64,000 bases of DNA from Chaenocephalus aceratus. Lineage: Eukaryota > Chordata > Actinopteri > Perciformes > Channichthyidae. A model generated the notes under the pieces. It was not told the DNA's origin. It searched no databases and saw nothing but the letters and a program-made list of their open reading frames with translations. Of the stretch, positions 1-16,276 are shown in pieces (position 1 is the stretch's first letter; every line of letters starts with the position of its first letter). A program made the position numbers and the translations under genes. The stretch lies in contig CM043787.1 of assembly GCA_023974075.1 (NCBI GenBank), positions 39,280,370 to 39,344,369 of the forward strand, read 5' to 3'.

Positions 1-125
1 TCCGTGTTTGTTGGAGGAGGGGCTCTGTAAGGAAGTCTAAAGGAAGGGGCAGATTTTTTTCGGCTTCGTACTTTCAAATTCTAGCGCACTCGAGCTGGTT
101 TCTCCATTCTTACCTACCCTACCTT
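1..125 (-). repeat. Dispersed repeat, copy 1
   Basis: This stretch is an inverted copy, roughly 85-90% identical by eye, of 49,018-49,143. Shared blocks include a GGTAGGGTAGGTAA core and a GAGCCCCTCCTCCAAC end. It is cut by the window edge and lies in an abcb10 intron. The family was not recognised; a DNA-transposon-derived MITE is likely. Confidence 0.7.
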
Positions 126-289
126 TTAAGTTCCATTTTTTTTTTTCATAAAAGTTGTTCTCCAACTTCAAAACATTTTTAGAAAAAACATGTTTTAGTC
201 GAGGCTTTTCGCATACATTCGACACAGAGCACCTATACATCTACAGCCTTTGTGTGTGTGTACAAGGTTAACTTGTGTTTGTTTCTCAG

Positions 290-1784
290 GTGGTCAGAAG
301 CAGAGGATAGCCATAGCCAGGGCTCTGCTCAAAGTGAGTACAACAACATTTAACCACATCTGAAGAAAGACACTACTCCCGTCATACAACCAGTCACAAG
401 CACTTAACATTCGTTATCCTTTAACCCGGCCTGATTGTTACTGTCAGTGCTCACTGACTGTTATCATCCACAAGGGACCCGTGGTTCTATTTTTAGATCT
501 AAAACTATTTAAATTGATGAATAGCAGCACGAGTAAGGGGAAAATGTGTGTGGTTAATTTTGAAGTGAGCTTTCACTTTTTAAAATGTCAAGTTGAACCA
601 GGATCTACACACTTCCTGTTGTTGTGTGCATCCTTAATCCTTTCTCCCATTTGTGTTCTCTTTTTACAGAATCCTAAGATCCTACTGTTAGATGAGGCTA
701 CCAGGTAAGAAAGACAATAAACAAACAATACTTTCACTATCGTTATAACTCTTGCATTAGTTTACCTTTTATATGATAATGTTCCTGCCTTTAGAAACTG
801 TTTTTTATTTTTGCTTGTTACAAATACATCTTAGTTTAATTTGTTGAAGACAACCCTAAACGACCATCTTTCTTTAGTGCATTGGATGCTGAGAATGAGT
901 TCCTGGTCCAGGAGGCGTTGGAGCGTCTGATGACAGGTAGATCTCTCTCCTGTTCAATTGTTTCATTTCAGAATAAAGTTACAATCCCAGGGTGTTCGCG
1001 GGGTCTTAAAAAGTATTAAAAGTTGATAAATCAATTTAGCGAAAATGAAGGCTATTAAAAAGTATTAAACGGCATTTTCCAAGGTATTACATTTTGTAGC
1101 TTGTTTTCAATAAGTATATGAATTGTCCAAAGAGGTTGTATTCTACAGTGTGCCTGAATGTAATCATTGCGTAGGTGTGTGGTGTGATTCTGTGTAGTTT
1201 ATTGATGGCATCCCGTTGGGTTTGACGTCATCTGAACAGGACATCGCACGCTCACTGCTTGATAGCGTGCAAAGGTCCGTTTACGCCGGTTGTTAAACAA
1301 CATCGTTATGGGGAAATGCAAGTCTGCGTCCAAATGGTTGGAAGATAAGGAGGAAGGACAATCAATACTGTATATAGTCAATGTGAGGTAAAGTGTGTCG
1401 CCAAGGTAACTTGAAGTGGCGATGGGGTCTTAAAATGTATGTAAAGGGTCTTAAAAACGGTCGTAAAAGGTATTACATCCGACTTCAGGATTCCTGCATA
1501 TACCCTGAATCCTCTGTCTACTGGCACACTAAAGCCACTTTGTGTCTCTCTTGACTTATTTTGTTCCTGGCCCTCTCGCCCAATCAACAGGGAGGACGGT
1601 CGTGATCATCGCTCACCGTCTGTCCACCATCCAGAACGCTAACGCCGTAGCTGTTCTGGACCAGCGGCGTATCGCAGAGTGTGGCCAGCACACAGAGCTG
1701 CTAGGCAACAGGCAAGGACTGTTCAGAAAGCTGATGGAGAAGCAGGCGTTTCTACAGGTGAAGCAGAAACGTGCCCTCCGCTGA
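290..1784 (+). CDS. abcb10: ABC transporter B10, mitochondrial, 3' exons only
   Basis: These are the last four coding exons of an ABC half-transporter: 290-333, 670-704, 878-936 and 1591-1784, all with GT-AG junctions. The first carries the end of the signature motif ([15 protein letters not shown]), the next the Walker B motif (ILLLDEAT), then the D-loop (SALDAEN). The last exon holds the H-loop histidine (IIAHRLST) and the C-terminal tail, ending in TGA at 1782-1784. The tail resembles vertebrate ABCB10, an inner-mitochondrial-membrane exporter linked to haem synthesis and redox balance. Position next to acta1, ccsap and rab4a supports this, as in human 1q42. The membrane domain and most of the nucleotide-binding domain lie before the window. 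ABCB8 is the main alternative, but the tail and synteny favour ABCB10. Confidence 0.92.
988..1507. mobile_element. Probable non-autonomous hAT-like MITE in abcb10 intron
   Basis: A 520-bp insert starts CAGGGTGT and ends ATATACCCTG, so its termini are short inverted repeats (CAGGGT/ACCCTG). It is flanked by AATCC at 983-987 and 1508-1512, which may be a short or decayed target duplication; hAT elements normally give 8 bp. The inside repeats variants of GGTCTTAAAAAGTATTAAAA. It has no coding capacity. Confidence 0.55.
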
Positions 1785-4700
1785 GAGGACAGTGAGTAGC
1801 AGGAGACGAGGAAGAGGGGAAATCCTCAGGTGAGGTCAGTGCCTGGGGAAATAAGTGGCTTTGCCCCAGAGGCGATGGGGTAGAGGGGAAAAAAAGGATA
1901 TTGCCTGGAATTAATAGAGATGGAGAAAAGAAATGAAGAAAAGGACTTCAGATGAACACTAGAGACAAAGATGGAAAACCACTAAGAAACATTTAAGGGA
2001 TTTCTTGAATGCTGCAAGAGTCTTTTCACTGCTGAAGAAACTATAAAGCGCCACAGGAGGAAAGGAATCGGACAGGGTAATTCACAGCGAAGACCTAAGA
2101 ACTGAAACATGGATCAGCGAGCTTATACAGATGCTTTATTTTGAATATATATATAATACTACACTGAGGTCTAAATGAGAGGAGAGGAGACAATGAAGAC
2201 AGACTCTCCTCACAAATGTCATTCATCACTTTCACCATAGTTTTGGGACATGCATATCGTTGCTGAATGTTAATGTGACAGATCTGACTTTCACTCTCTC
2301 TGCTTTGGGACACTAGTCTGTTATCACTTCATGATTTTCAAACCAAAAACAGTTCAGTATCATCCTTACATAACTGCTAAATGTTTTTATGTGTCTACAT
2401 ATTATGGATTTTAAAACTTGAAGCTTACACGCAGAGCCTTTTTGTAGTCATTTCTTTGTGTAAACGAACTAAATGAAGCACCTATGTGAACACTATAAGG
2501 ACATTTATAAATGTATGCACATTCACCATGAAAAGATTATTAAGGATTGTGCTTAAATTCCAGCTAAGTGGCGTACATCCAAATCAAGGATTTTGTCTCA
2601 TTTAATCATATGTTAGGATTTGTTTGACAATATGTTTGGATTAAACATTTTTCGTGCTTTGTTTTAAAGGGATAATTCGCATTGCTTAAAGTGTTGTTGG
2701 TACTTGTCCATTGTCAGGTTATTACCTACAGTAGATTGTGGGCGGCATACTCATAGTTTGGAGAATCAGACACAGACTTGGAAGCAAAGGTATGTAGTGC
2801 TGACAGGGGCAGCAGCTAAATGTATTTCACACAATAACATGAACTCACTTACTGGTCCAGGCAGCAGTAGACCAACCCACATGGCCTTTTTCAAAGCACT
2901 AGGTAGCCTATCAGAGAACATAGATAACAGGGGGCTGTCTGACAAAAGTAAAGCCGTGACGTATTCTATATATAACGCACACTTAAACAAATATTGTTTT
3001 TTTAGCTGGGCCTTTCTGAGTGGCTATGATACTGTGTGTTTTGCTGTTGCCCTCCGTCCAAAGCAGTGTCTCCCATCACTCTAGCGCTGTTTGGCTCTTT
3101 AAACTGGTTGCCTGTCGTCTACCATCTACTGTGGGTCATACACTGACTTTGGATAAGTACCTCAACAACCGCTCTTAAAAAAAGCTAAACAATCCCTTTT
3201 CAGTGACAGCCCTGAAACTGCTAAACTTAACGTCTTTAGATGTCAAGATCAAATGTGTACAGGTACTTTGGGAAGGTCACAGAAGTCTGTTAAACCGCCT
3301 CTTTTCTGGTAGAGGTGTTGCTGTTCTTGGGGACGAAGGGTGAGCACATAAGAGACATGTCATTAAAATCAGAGGTGGTCTATGTGCCATAATCACTCCT
3401 CTCTTAACAAGTATCTCATTATCTAAAGCCCCTAATCCCTTCATCTTTTATTGTCTCCAGTAATCCTAGTCAGCTTTCTCTGTCGAATATATTAATGGTG
3501 GAAAAAACAGAAACCAACGTAATAAAAACATTAGACTCCACTCTGTCCGCTGCTCGGTGTTTACAGGATGTGCACTTGGCCGGCATTAGATGTTATGTAA
3601 ACAGCCCTCTAACCACGCACACGTTAGCCACAGCGCTGTGGAGCCAGCTGTAATATTTAGCTGGCTTTAAGGGCTTGACTCAGAAGTAATGATTCTCCTC
3701 AGTAAATATGTGTATGTTAACAGCCCACTTCACCGCTCAGGGGGACTCTGGCCGAGTGCTTAAAGTTCCCAACAGTTTAAAGTGACTGTGGAATGGTGTT
3801 TTGAAGACCACGAACCCCGTTATCCAACGATTGAATTCATTTCTGTGATGAAAACTAAATGAAATTGTTATTTTGGATCGGATTATTATCTCAAGGGATA
3901 AGGCACAGTGAATACAAGCTGCTTTTCTACAGAGTCTTCCCTCTGATTGTTTGCATCAGCCTGAATATCAGAAAAAACACTTATTTGCCAACACAAATTC
4001 CTGTTAAGTGTGTGTTATTGTTAATCATTCCAAAATCCAAGAGGAAACTCATCTCTGATTCCACATTCAAAGGAAAACATTTGCTCAGAAACCATCCAAT
4101 CTGCAAAACTTCCTTCAGTTACAGACAGTGTTTACTGGTTTGGGTTAACTGCATTTATTCCATGGCTCAAACGTTTTTATTTTCTTCTCAAATGACAAGA
4201 CTGCAACCTGTGTGATTTTCCGTTCTTTTGTTTGACAGGGGTTAAAAACTTGAATCATTGTGAACGTTTCTTCATTTTCAAGATTTGATATGTGTAATGG
4301 ATACATGAATACATTGATCATTGGTAACGATCCAATTATACATGCTTACTAACGTGTGATAGTAATCGCTCTCTGGATGTATACATGTAGAGTTTTATCT
4401 ATTTATTACACTGTATGGCAGCAACATGTGCTCTCTGTTAACTATGGACAGTTTTCATGTTTTTTCTTTTGGCCATGACGCTTATTATTTCGCCTCAAGT
4501 AAAGTATTTCTTATTTACTTGACTTGCAATAGATTTACTCCCATCATGTTAGTCTTCTTTAAATTAAATTATATTTTGATATGATGCCTTTATCATTGTG
4601 TGTGAACAAAACAGGTCCAGACTTGTGTTGTGGTTCTTGTGGAAATGTGTTTGTTATATCACCATACCCTGCACATTCGAATTAAATAAAAAAAAATCAT

Positions 4701-4870
4701 GCTTTGTTAAAAATCACTCAACCTTTCAGACTGAAAGGTTGTTTTTCACTTGTATAAGTTATAAATAATATGTCCGAAATGATGTATGAAAGGTTTTTTT
4801 ATTATTGTGTTTGTAAATTATTCTACCTCCTATGTAAAGGTAAATAAAGTGAGATATTAATAGTTTTATT
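1785..4870 (+). other. abcb10: abcb10 3' untranslated region (probable)
   Basis: AT-rich sequence after the abcb10 stop contains no recognisable gene. Candidate poly(A) signals AATAAA lie at 4685-4690 and 4843-4848. The UTR end is an estimate, and a nearer poly(A) site may be used. Confidence 0.5.
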
Positions 4871-5154
4871 AATGGAGAGATCTGTGTTGTTTATGTGGGT
4901 GTTTGTTTGTAATCCATCTGTTTAGACTCATTCTGAATACACGAATACTGTTGTAAAGCACATTTTAAAAGCGTTTAACATGTATATTTAATTTATTGAA
5001 TATTATATTCTATAAAAAATGTTCTAGGGGATTGGCTATACCCATATAATAATTTGTATTGTCTTTAAAAAAGCAGTAATATAATCAACTGAAATCATCA
5101 CTCCCTTATTTAGCCACTTGTTATGGAAACAGGAGACACGATAACAACCATCTC

Positions 5155-5222
5155 CATAGATAGATAGATAGATAGATGGATGGATGGATGGATAGATAGA
5201 TGGATAGATGGATAGATATGGA
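5155..5222. repeat. GATA/GGAT microsatellite
   Basis: A tandem array of TAGA, TGGA and GATA units. Confidence 0.95.
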
Positions 5223-5650
5223 TCATAGTTCAACACTACTATTTCGCCTTAGTTGTACATTACATTTTATGACTTGTTCCATATCCCATTAAGTTGTTTC
5301 AACTAACCGTACTGACATTTTCCTTCAACACTGTGCCTTTGTCTCACAGCTAACTGTGTCCAGCAGGTGGCGCTGCTGCTCCACCAATGAGCTGCAGCCT
5401 GGCTCAGATCACTGCTGCTGCTCAGGTTGGTGAGATCAATGTTCATTCAATCCATCATACCAAAATAAAACGTCCTGGTACCGATGTGAGGTATGTGTGT
5501 GCAGCTGTTGTCAGGTTGTGTTGACAGCACGCTGAGCTCGTCATGCAAATAGACTCTGCACATTGTTCCACCTGCTAAACCATACACAATGCAATCTTTT
5601 GATTTATCTTCCATGTGAGTGTGTGTTGCCCTTATGTGGTAACGTAAGAG

Positions 5651-6125
5651 CAGTGGTGGAAAGTAACCTACTATATTTACTCAAGACTAAGGTTTTAATT
5701 TTCTACCTTGTACTTCTACTAAACTTTAATCCATATGAAAATATTGTCCTTTTTTAATCCACCACATTTCTCTCAAAAAGCATGGTACTGGTCTTTTTGT
5801 CTGTATGTTGCGATAGTATTACAAATGATTTACAAACTCATCATTTATGATGTATTAAGCTACCTTGCAGACTATAAAATAGTCCTTACTATACATACCC
5901 TTAGCAGCTGCAACATTAGGGAGACTTACACTTGTAATGCATCAATAATTTTAATGAATGATGTTAATATATATTACAAGTATGAAATGGGCAATTTTGC
6001 ATTATGAGTACTTTTACTTTGTACTTTTGTTTTTTATGCAATCTTTTACCTGTGAAATAGGATTTCTACTCAGAGGTATTCATTATTTTACTTAAGATAA
6101 AGATCTGAGTAGTTTTGCACCTCTG
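5651..6125. mobile_element. hAT-like MITE, CAGTGGTG family, copy 1
   Basis: It starts CAGTGGTGGAAAGTAAC and ends GCACCTCTG, giving short inverted termini. The inside carries the 'TTTACTCAAG...GTACTT' pattern common in fish genomes. Two related copies lie at 26,622 and 36,232. Flanks (CGTAAGAG and GTTAGGAT) are not a clean 8-bp duplication. Confidence 0.6.
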
Positions 6126-9100
6126 GTTAGGATTGATCAGGGTAACTCCAGCAAATCCACCAATGTGAATAATTAAATGCAATGCTGTTTGTGAGATCCA
6201 AACAGCAAAGCCATGCTGTAAAATACTGCTCACAAATATCTAGTATCTATAGATTTGTTCATGGGTTCCATCCAAAGCCCTAAGGTGACAGTACGGTAAA
6301 AATAACGTAATGTTAGCCTTATTGGTTAGATTATTTTCTCCACAACCCTTTTAGACGGCGTGATCTCTCTCTGTAAACCCTAACTAATGTCTCCTCATTC
6401 TTAAAGTGACAACAGGACCAACAGGCTCCAGCAGAGGCAGCAGTTGTGCTCCGACTGCAGCCCACCAGGTGCTGCTCGGCCCAGCGAGGGTCTCCAGTTC
6501 CAGCTCCATGTGCTGCCAGCTCCACTCGCTTTCTCTGTATCTGCCCGAGCTATTTGAGGAACTACAGGGACTGTTGTTGGCTTGTCCCTTTAAAGAAACT
6601 CACATTCAAAGCCTTATTTCTCCAAAGTTAAGATACCCAAAATAATGCATACAACTAGAAAAAGTATTCTAAAGTATAAGTCAATTTGGTGAAGCTCAAC
6701 CGTGCCACAGCAGCATGGTTTGTTGAAGATCATGCAGAGGTTTACTGGTGCAGAGTCTTCAGTCCCACTGAAATCACTGTCAATCTGAGACGCACAACTT
6801 TGTTAAATGCAAATGCACTGCACAGGTATATTTAGTTTTCCTTTAAAAAGAAAGAAATGTCCACCTCTTGTTGTTCCTGTCCACCATTAAGCAGAAGGCC
6901 TTCTACCACAAATGAATTCAAATGGATTTCTGTTTTTTAGATGTTCCAACTTTCTTGTTTACCTCATCAGGAGCCGGAGAAAGCAGCATTAGAAAGCAGT
7001 GCTCACTCAGCCATTACTGATTAGTGCAGCATATCACTGACATGATGAGGCTAAACAGGAAGAGGAATGTGTCCTGAAACTGGATGGGATCAAATCACAT
7101 AATTAGTACACATTTCCGCAAGTTTGTCTCAAACAACAACAGTGTGAATGGAATGGACACCAGACTGAAAACAAACTTGATAAAACTATCCCAAGAGCAC
7201 TTTTGTACCTGTCCATTAACAATATCTCCAGTACCAGTATCCTCAGACTGTCTTCACTGTAACACCTGAGATAGAAAACTAATCTCCAACCATCCTCCTC
7301 CTGTCTGTTCTCGACATCCATCACAGGAGCCTCTGTCGTTGAGCACGCTGACACACTTAAAAAGGTAGGACACTCGTGTGCAGCAAGTGTATTGGTCCCA
7401 GCGATTGAGAGGCTTGTGCTATTCTTACACTTGGTCTGTCACGCTGACCCTCTGTGCTCTCCTGAGGGAGACAGGGTCGACTGAAAGGAAAGTCTAACTG
7501 AGTAGGCATCAAGGTAGAGTCTGAGCATGCTACAAGAAAATCAGTTTATCTCACCCTCTCAACTTTTCTCCCTTCTCGCCCCCATTTCACTGGCTTAATA
7601 CTACCATTATAAGTCATACATTAAAAAAAATACGTCTAGGAAATACCACCAAAAATTCCTCTCCTTGTCCAAAGTCTCTCGTTCAGCTGGCAGGATTATC
7701 TTCTGACAAACTTAACTCATTTGTTCTGCCACCTGCTGCGTGCTCATGCCCTTTCACCTCACTCTATCCTCCTCTTCCACTAGTAGACTTTCCTGGAGAC
7801 TCCCAGGACTCTCCTCCCCCTCGGCCCCTCTGAACCCCCCCCCCCACACCTCCCCACCATGCCCGTCTGTCTCTCACTCCCTGACAACTGCCAACCCCTT
7901 TACATTTTAGGCGTTTCGCATGCCCCAGGAGCCGAAATGGCTCACAACAAGTACATAAAAGTAGCTCTACCTTGCTCGGCAGCCCCTACACTCCCTAACC
8001 CCCTCCCACAACACACACATACGTACGTACACCCCTTCATGCACAGAAACAATATTCATGGTAAACTTGCAGGGCCAATTAAGGCAATTGTACATGACTG
8101 CACCATATATGCCCCAATAAAATAGGTAGAGGATGCATGAAGACTTTAATATGTTTGCCTATATTATCTTCTATCTCCTTAAATCTGTGTTTACAAGTCT
8201 GATCAAACACTCTCAATTCATACTGGCGCTTTCTGTTGCTGCCATAGAGAGAATCCAGTTCTTGGAAGGTCCCATGTTAACATTTGTAGAATAAAAATAA
8301 GTCATGTAGTGTTTGTACCAATAATTAGGACTGGCAGTTTTTCATTCACATTTTTTTAATTGCTTAATTGTCTTTTTAGAACATGGAACATTAAATGACA
8401 AACATTGTTGAATAAAAGACTATAAAAATATCTCTTTTAATGAACATAAAGTTCCAAAGATGTTGATTTTATTTTATTTTCCATTTTATCTCACCTCATG
8501 GCAACATTATCTGCTTGTGGCAAGGAGTCCCCAGTTGTACCTATGTGTCATTATTATTATTATGATTAGAGTTGCCTCTCCTGTTTGTTCCTATTTAATT
8601 TACCAAATCAGGCCTTTTTTTCTTTAAATTCACTCCCCCATGTTCCCACCATTCCTCACTTTTCTTTGAGTTTATTAAAAGCTCTACTTCCTCTTCCAAT
8701 CCTTCTGTGTGTCATGCCACAACACACACAATCATATATGTGCATGCATGTACTGTACACACACTCCATTCCTCACATGTACACCAAACATTCACACATG
8801 CGCACGTGAACTAGCTCCCTTCCTCCATGTAGAGTTATAATTAATCTAACTGCTCCAGTGACAGAGCAGAGTAGCCCCTGCAGATAACGTTTCAGCTGTT
8901 GGCTGTTTCCCTGCTAACCTCCATATTTATTGAATAAGATTTAGGCCGATGTGGACATCAGACCATGTGCTCAACAGAATAACAACATTTGAATTCATTG
9001 TTAAAATTCTTTTGGCTGTGCAAGTGTTAGATATTTAAGATAGGAATTCCAGCTTGCAATCTCTTGATGAGCAAACTCTTCTGTGCACAATCATAAACAT

Positions 9101-9639
9101 TATTATTCTCTTTTGATCATAGCATGTTATGTCACAATAAAATAGAGACAACACTCACCATTTTTTAATAAAACAAATGTGTTTTGTTTATGGCTCCATA
9201 ATTGTCTCAAAGCAATGCAACCAGAGTTTATCAGGCTGCAGCATTTAATGCAATACATTACAAATACAAATAATGTACTTAAAATATTACTACTCAAATG
9301 ATATGATTGTAATGGTGAATCAGCAAATATTTTTTCTCATTATAGACCAATTGTTCATCCTCAGGTTTTGTTTTTTCTTTAAGTAATTAGGTGTTATATT
9401 GTATTGATCACCATAATGGGAATTTAACTCATAATTGGCACTCCGATGCTGCGGCTCGGCTCCTGGTCGAGCTGTCAGTCAGGAGCCGGGTCCTGGCTCT
9501 CTCTAGGGTCTAAATCTGTTCAGATGAGTGCAGCATTTCCCCATTTTAAGGCTGGATGAGGACTACTAGCAGCAAATCTATAACTCTGGTTGGTAGCAAC
9601 TGGCGTCTCCCCGAGAAAACCCCCACTGAACCGGGCGCT

Positions 9640-9915
9640 CCTTTTACGGCCCTCGAGGTGGGACCGCGAGTCTCGATGGGAGGTCAAAGCGACAGTTCCA
9701 TATATGGCGCGCGCTCTCTCCTTCTCGGGGGCGCGCAGCGTAATACGGGACCCACTCCTCAATCCTAATGGATGGAGGTCCCTCCTTTCCTCTTCGGGGC
9801 GCGCCCCCCTCGCACGCCTCACCCACGGCCTGTCAGTATCCTAATATGGCAGAGGGCCGGGAAGGGGGCCAGTCCTAAGGTTTGTGAATGGTGGAGGTTG
9901 GGTATATAAGCTGGA
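9640..9915 (+). promoter_or_regulatory. acta1: acta1 promoter with CArG boxes and TATA box
   Basis: Two perfect CArG boxes, the serum response factor site CC(A/T)6GG, are visible: CCATATATGG at 9698-9707 and CCTAATATGG at 9840-9849. A one-mismatch version (CCTTTTACGG) lies near 9642. A TATA box, TATATAAG, is at 9903-9910. Multiple CArG boxes upstream of a TATA box are the known layout of sarcomeric actin promoters. The transcription start is probably near 9930-9940. Confidence 0.85.
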
Positions 9916-10840
9916 CAGCTAGAAGGAAAGATTGTATCTGGTTCAGCAACAGTATTGGTTGGGTTATCCTTTCACTCGAGCCTCAGACACTCACCTAAGG
10001 TAAGACCCTGCTGGGACTCCTGAAGCCAAAGGTTGGGACTCAAGAGTAGGACTTAATACTGGAGCATCTACTGGAGCAGGAGTTAGGACGCTTAGGACTA
10101 GATACTACTGCAGGAACATGGGCAACTCCACTGTAGGACAGACTTGATGCTGAAGGAGAAGGGAAACAAATCATTTTAAATAGTTGTAAGGCTGAAAACT
10201 TTCATAGAAAGACAGTGCTGGATAGGAGAAGCTGTTAACTATTAGGTCTGGAAATTGATAGATTTATTGAAAAGATAAATAATTATTGACGTCAGCATCT
10301 TTATAAGTGTAACACAAAAATGTGCTGATGCAGCAAGACACAATGTGCCTTTATATTAATTAAATTAACAGAATATATTTTACCTGGGACAGGTGATAAT
10401 TAAACAGTGAGAATGTTTGTAAATTAATCTGAATTTCAGCACAAATTTGATTCGTTTTACCTTACAGCAAATTGGGAATACAATAGATACAGAGGATACT
10501 AGATGCGTAGAGATACTTATCAAATTGAGATGCATGACTGAAGGAAAACAGTAGTCTGTATCACTTTAATGTGATGTTCTAGGTTTCTGCAGTCGTAAGC
10601 ACCATGCGTAATGGCCTGGTGTCAGTGTGCCATTGACACATTTAGCGCAAAGCATGGGCCTGATCATGTTCATGCTAGTGTCTGTTCCAATTACTTTCCA
10701 GTAAAACATATTTCTCCAGTAAAAAAATATAGCCTTTATAATTACATCTAGCCTAAGCTTGCAGGAAACAAAAGGGTGAACCAAGGAGTTCGTTTTGGGG
10801 TTATTACTGTCACATAGTAAACATCGCCATGTGGATTTGA

Positions 10841-13597
<2,757 letters not shown>

Positions 13598-13865
13598 ATC
13601 CTCAACCTTCGCAGCTTCTCCATCCTTTACACCTCAAGATATCTGGAGCAAAGGAGGATCAACCTCTGCGGCACCTCAACACTCTGCTGTCAATGGACTT
13701 GTTGTCTGCCATGTTGGCAATTATATGCATTGTTTTATTATTTTAAAATGTGCATATTTTGTAGCTGTTTGTTGTATGTGTTGCACGGAGAAAGGCTGGG
13801 AAATCCAACCCTGAACCATGCATCCACCCAAAGAAACCTTTAATAAAAAAATATAACAACATGTT
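13598..13865 (+). other. acta1: acta1 3' untranslated region
   Basis: Sequence between the acta1 stop and the AATAAA at 13842-13847. Confidence 0.8.
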
Positions 13866-15270
13866 GACCAACACATGTGAATGTAAGTGTATATACATAT
13901 TAATAATTTATTAAAGTCCATTATTTGGTATTTTCGACCCTGGCCTTTTTTTCTATAAGAGGGGAGAGTGGGAGAAGCTCAAAAACAAAAAACTTTGAGG
14001 GAAACAAAAAAAAGGGAATACTAGAAAATAGTGGGAGAAGCTGAAAAACAGAAGCTTTGAGATAAACTTAAAAATAAATACTGGACGATTTAAATCATAA
14101 AGGTACCATTTGGGGGGAATTAATGCCTTCTGAAAATCATTTAAAGATTCAATATCAAGAAATATCAGCAAGAATTGGGGGGATTGGGAGAGTTAACCAA
14201 AATCACCAAAATAATTATACCCTGGCTTTATTGACCAAGATAACGCTTATGACACCCACTACACCTTAAAGCAGCAGCTGATCCAGTTCGCTGATCAGCC
14301 ACCAGGGGAAGTTTATAGAGGTCGACAGTGTGGCACAGCTCCCTGAATAATTGGAAGGGTGAGAGGGAGGGAGACAGGGTGTCTCTCTGTCTCCCATCAG
14401 ACACTGCTGGCACGGGGCTGCTGGGTGACAGAGGAAAGTCGATACCTGAAAGCTCCGACAGTCGGAGTTTGACTTGCCAGGAATGTGCCTGGGCAGCAGC
14501 AGCTCCACTTTAGACCAGGCGGATCAGTGGGACATCCGACACCCGGCTCAGAGTCCCGTTGAGCTGCCTGCCCTGCACGACCATAGGCCTAGCCCCCAGA
14601 CCATCTTTAGACAAAACTGGACCCTGCAGCCCTACCTTATATGCATAGAAGTTCATCAGGTTATCTGGGTGGGTGTGGACTTTAAGCACAATGGAGTGTG
14701 CTGGACGCGTCTCAGACACCAGCCCAGCCTATTATAAGACACCCTTCACGCTTCTTCCTTGACAGCATTTTAATTTCTTAGCCTCTCGACTACAGGTCAA
14801 TGTTGCCTATATACCTAAACAAGACTTAGGCTACTTAGTACTTTTTGAAGCCATTTGTGTAAAGTAAATTGAACAAGTTACTCAATAATGCTCTTTATCA
14901 GAATCAGAATTCGGTTACTGCCAAGTGGTTGGCACTTTCAATGAATGTTGCTTTGGTGTATATGCAAACTGAAAAATAAATGAAAAATTAAACAATAGAT
15001 AGGCCTACCAACATCAACAAACAGGTAGGCCTACCCTAGAGTAGAAAATAAAACACTATACCATGTATTAAATCAGTGCAGGTTTAAACATAATTTTTCC
15101 CTTTTTAACCTCTTCTCTATCTGATAGAAATCATCACCAATAAAATCGCTGAAAACCTCCCTCACCGACCTTATTCCTGTCACCCCGGCCCGGGCCACCT
15201 GTTGCGCGTGTGTTTGGCTTTTTAAAAACGTCCTCAAGCGGGCGGAGCTTAGAGACAGCCTGTTATTAGG
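13866..15270. other. Intergenic region, acta1 to ccsap
   Basis: No gene is supported. A more GC-rich island at about 14,230-14,740 stands out from AT-rich surroundings and contains TATTATAAG near 14,731. It could be regulatory or a decayed exon. A short minus-strand frame at 14,510-14,719 has no secure match. Confidence 0.5.
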
Positions 15271-15333
15271 CTATTACAGCAGCACCATGGACGCCATCTG
15301 TTCTGCTTTGCTTCCGTGAAATCCGACCTCAGT
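15271..15333 (+). other. ccsap: ccsap non-coding first exon (predicted)
   Basis: A GC-rich promoter-like segment (15,180-15,330) ends in a strong donor, GTAAGT, after 15,333. The next exon begins at an acceptor before 16,255. The 5' boundary is an estimate. Confidence 0.5.
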
Positions 15334-16276
15334 GTAAGTATATGTACTGTACACATTTAGACTATTACAGCCCTGCATTTCTGCTGTCAAGCCAGGCACT
15401 GTTATAGATGAGCGAGTCGATGAATTGTCAATGAGATTTGACGTGTTGGGCTATTATGTGCGAGCGCTGACAGGCGATTATCCTTGCTCCGTATTCACAT
15501 ATGATTAACAGACGTCTTTAAATAACAAGCATACATGTGTCTTGACTCTTCAGCAGCTATTATAGAACACCAAGCAATTCATTAATCATCTGTACACTGT
15601 TACGGTGTTGATATGAAAGGCTACAGTCAAAGATGATGATCATTTTATACAAGCATATTTTAAAACCTCCGGAAAGAAAATAAAACGTTTTCAAGCAATT
15701 GGGAAATAACGTGTTAGTGTTTGTATGGTTTGTATCCCAGTAAAGCCGGGGTTGTTTTCATGCAGTGATTATGAATGAACATTTAATTGGGATATTGTTT
15801 AGATCGCAGCAGGCAATCAGAAGACAAGTCGCGACCTACGTCATCGCGTTGAAGACGTTTCAACTGCTAAAGTTACTGACGATAAAATTCGAAATGCAGC
15901 CCATTTTAACAGTTAAACTTCAATATAGCATGCGAAAGACATTATTAGCTGGTAATCTAATGAAACCTGTACTTGTATTCACCCCAGCTTCTAAAAGAGG
16001 CAAATTAGCCCCGGGTAGAGGAGGAAGTAGGCGGGTTCAAGCCTCCAGCTGCTCTGCCATTGGTGCATACAGTGTCCGCATTATGGTTTAAATGTCTGGC
16101 GGTGATACTAACTGCGTATGAAAACAACGCAGCCAATTTTTACAAGGGCTTTGTTTACGATTCAAACACATTTTTTAATGTGTTACATATCTCATAAACG
16201 TTTTATGGGTGTTTCACGATGCTAGCTTTTCATATTTTTCCTTTCGTTGTGTAGCTTTGTCGTATTTGAGTTCAAG

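Larger units (their letters stand above)
4871..9400. other. Intergenic region, abcb10 to acta1
   Basis: No gene is supported here. It holds a tetranucleotide repeat (5155-5222), a hAT-like MITE (5651-6125) and a C-rich tract near 7835-7850. Human NUP133 lies in this interval, but no conserved NUP133 exon was recognised. Short open frames around 6330-6650 and 7080-7350 look like chance. Confidence 0.6.

Noticed and set aside
2704..3084. 126-residue open frame after abcb10
   Set aside because: Low-information composition, no family match, and it lies within the probable 3' UTR.
9520..9844. Several overlapping frames on both strands upstream of acta1
   Set aside because: They come from GC-rich promoter DNA with CArG boxes, and no conserved protein is seen.
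14510..14719. Minus-strand frame with IVLKVHTHPDNLMN, considered as a nup133 remnant
   Set aside because: The resemblance is limited to a few residues, no second exon on the same strand supports it, and splice sites are not convincing.
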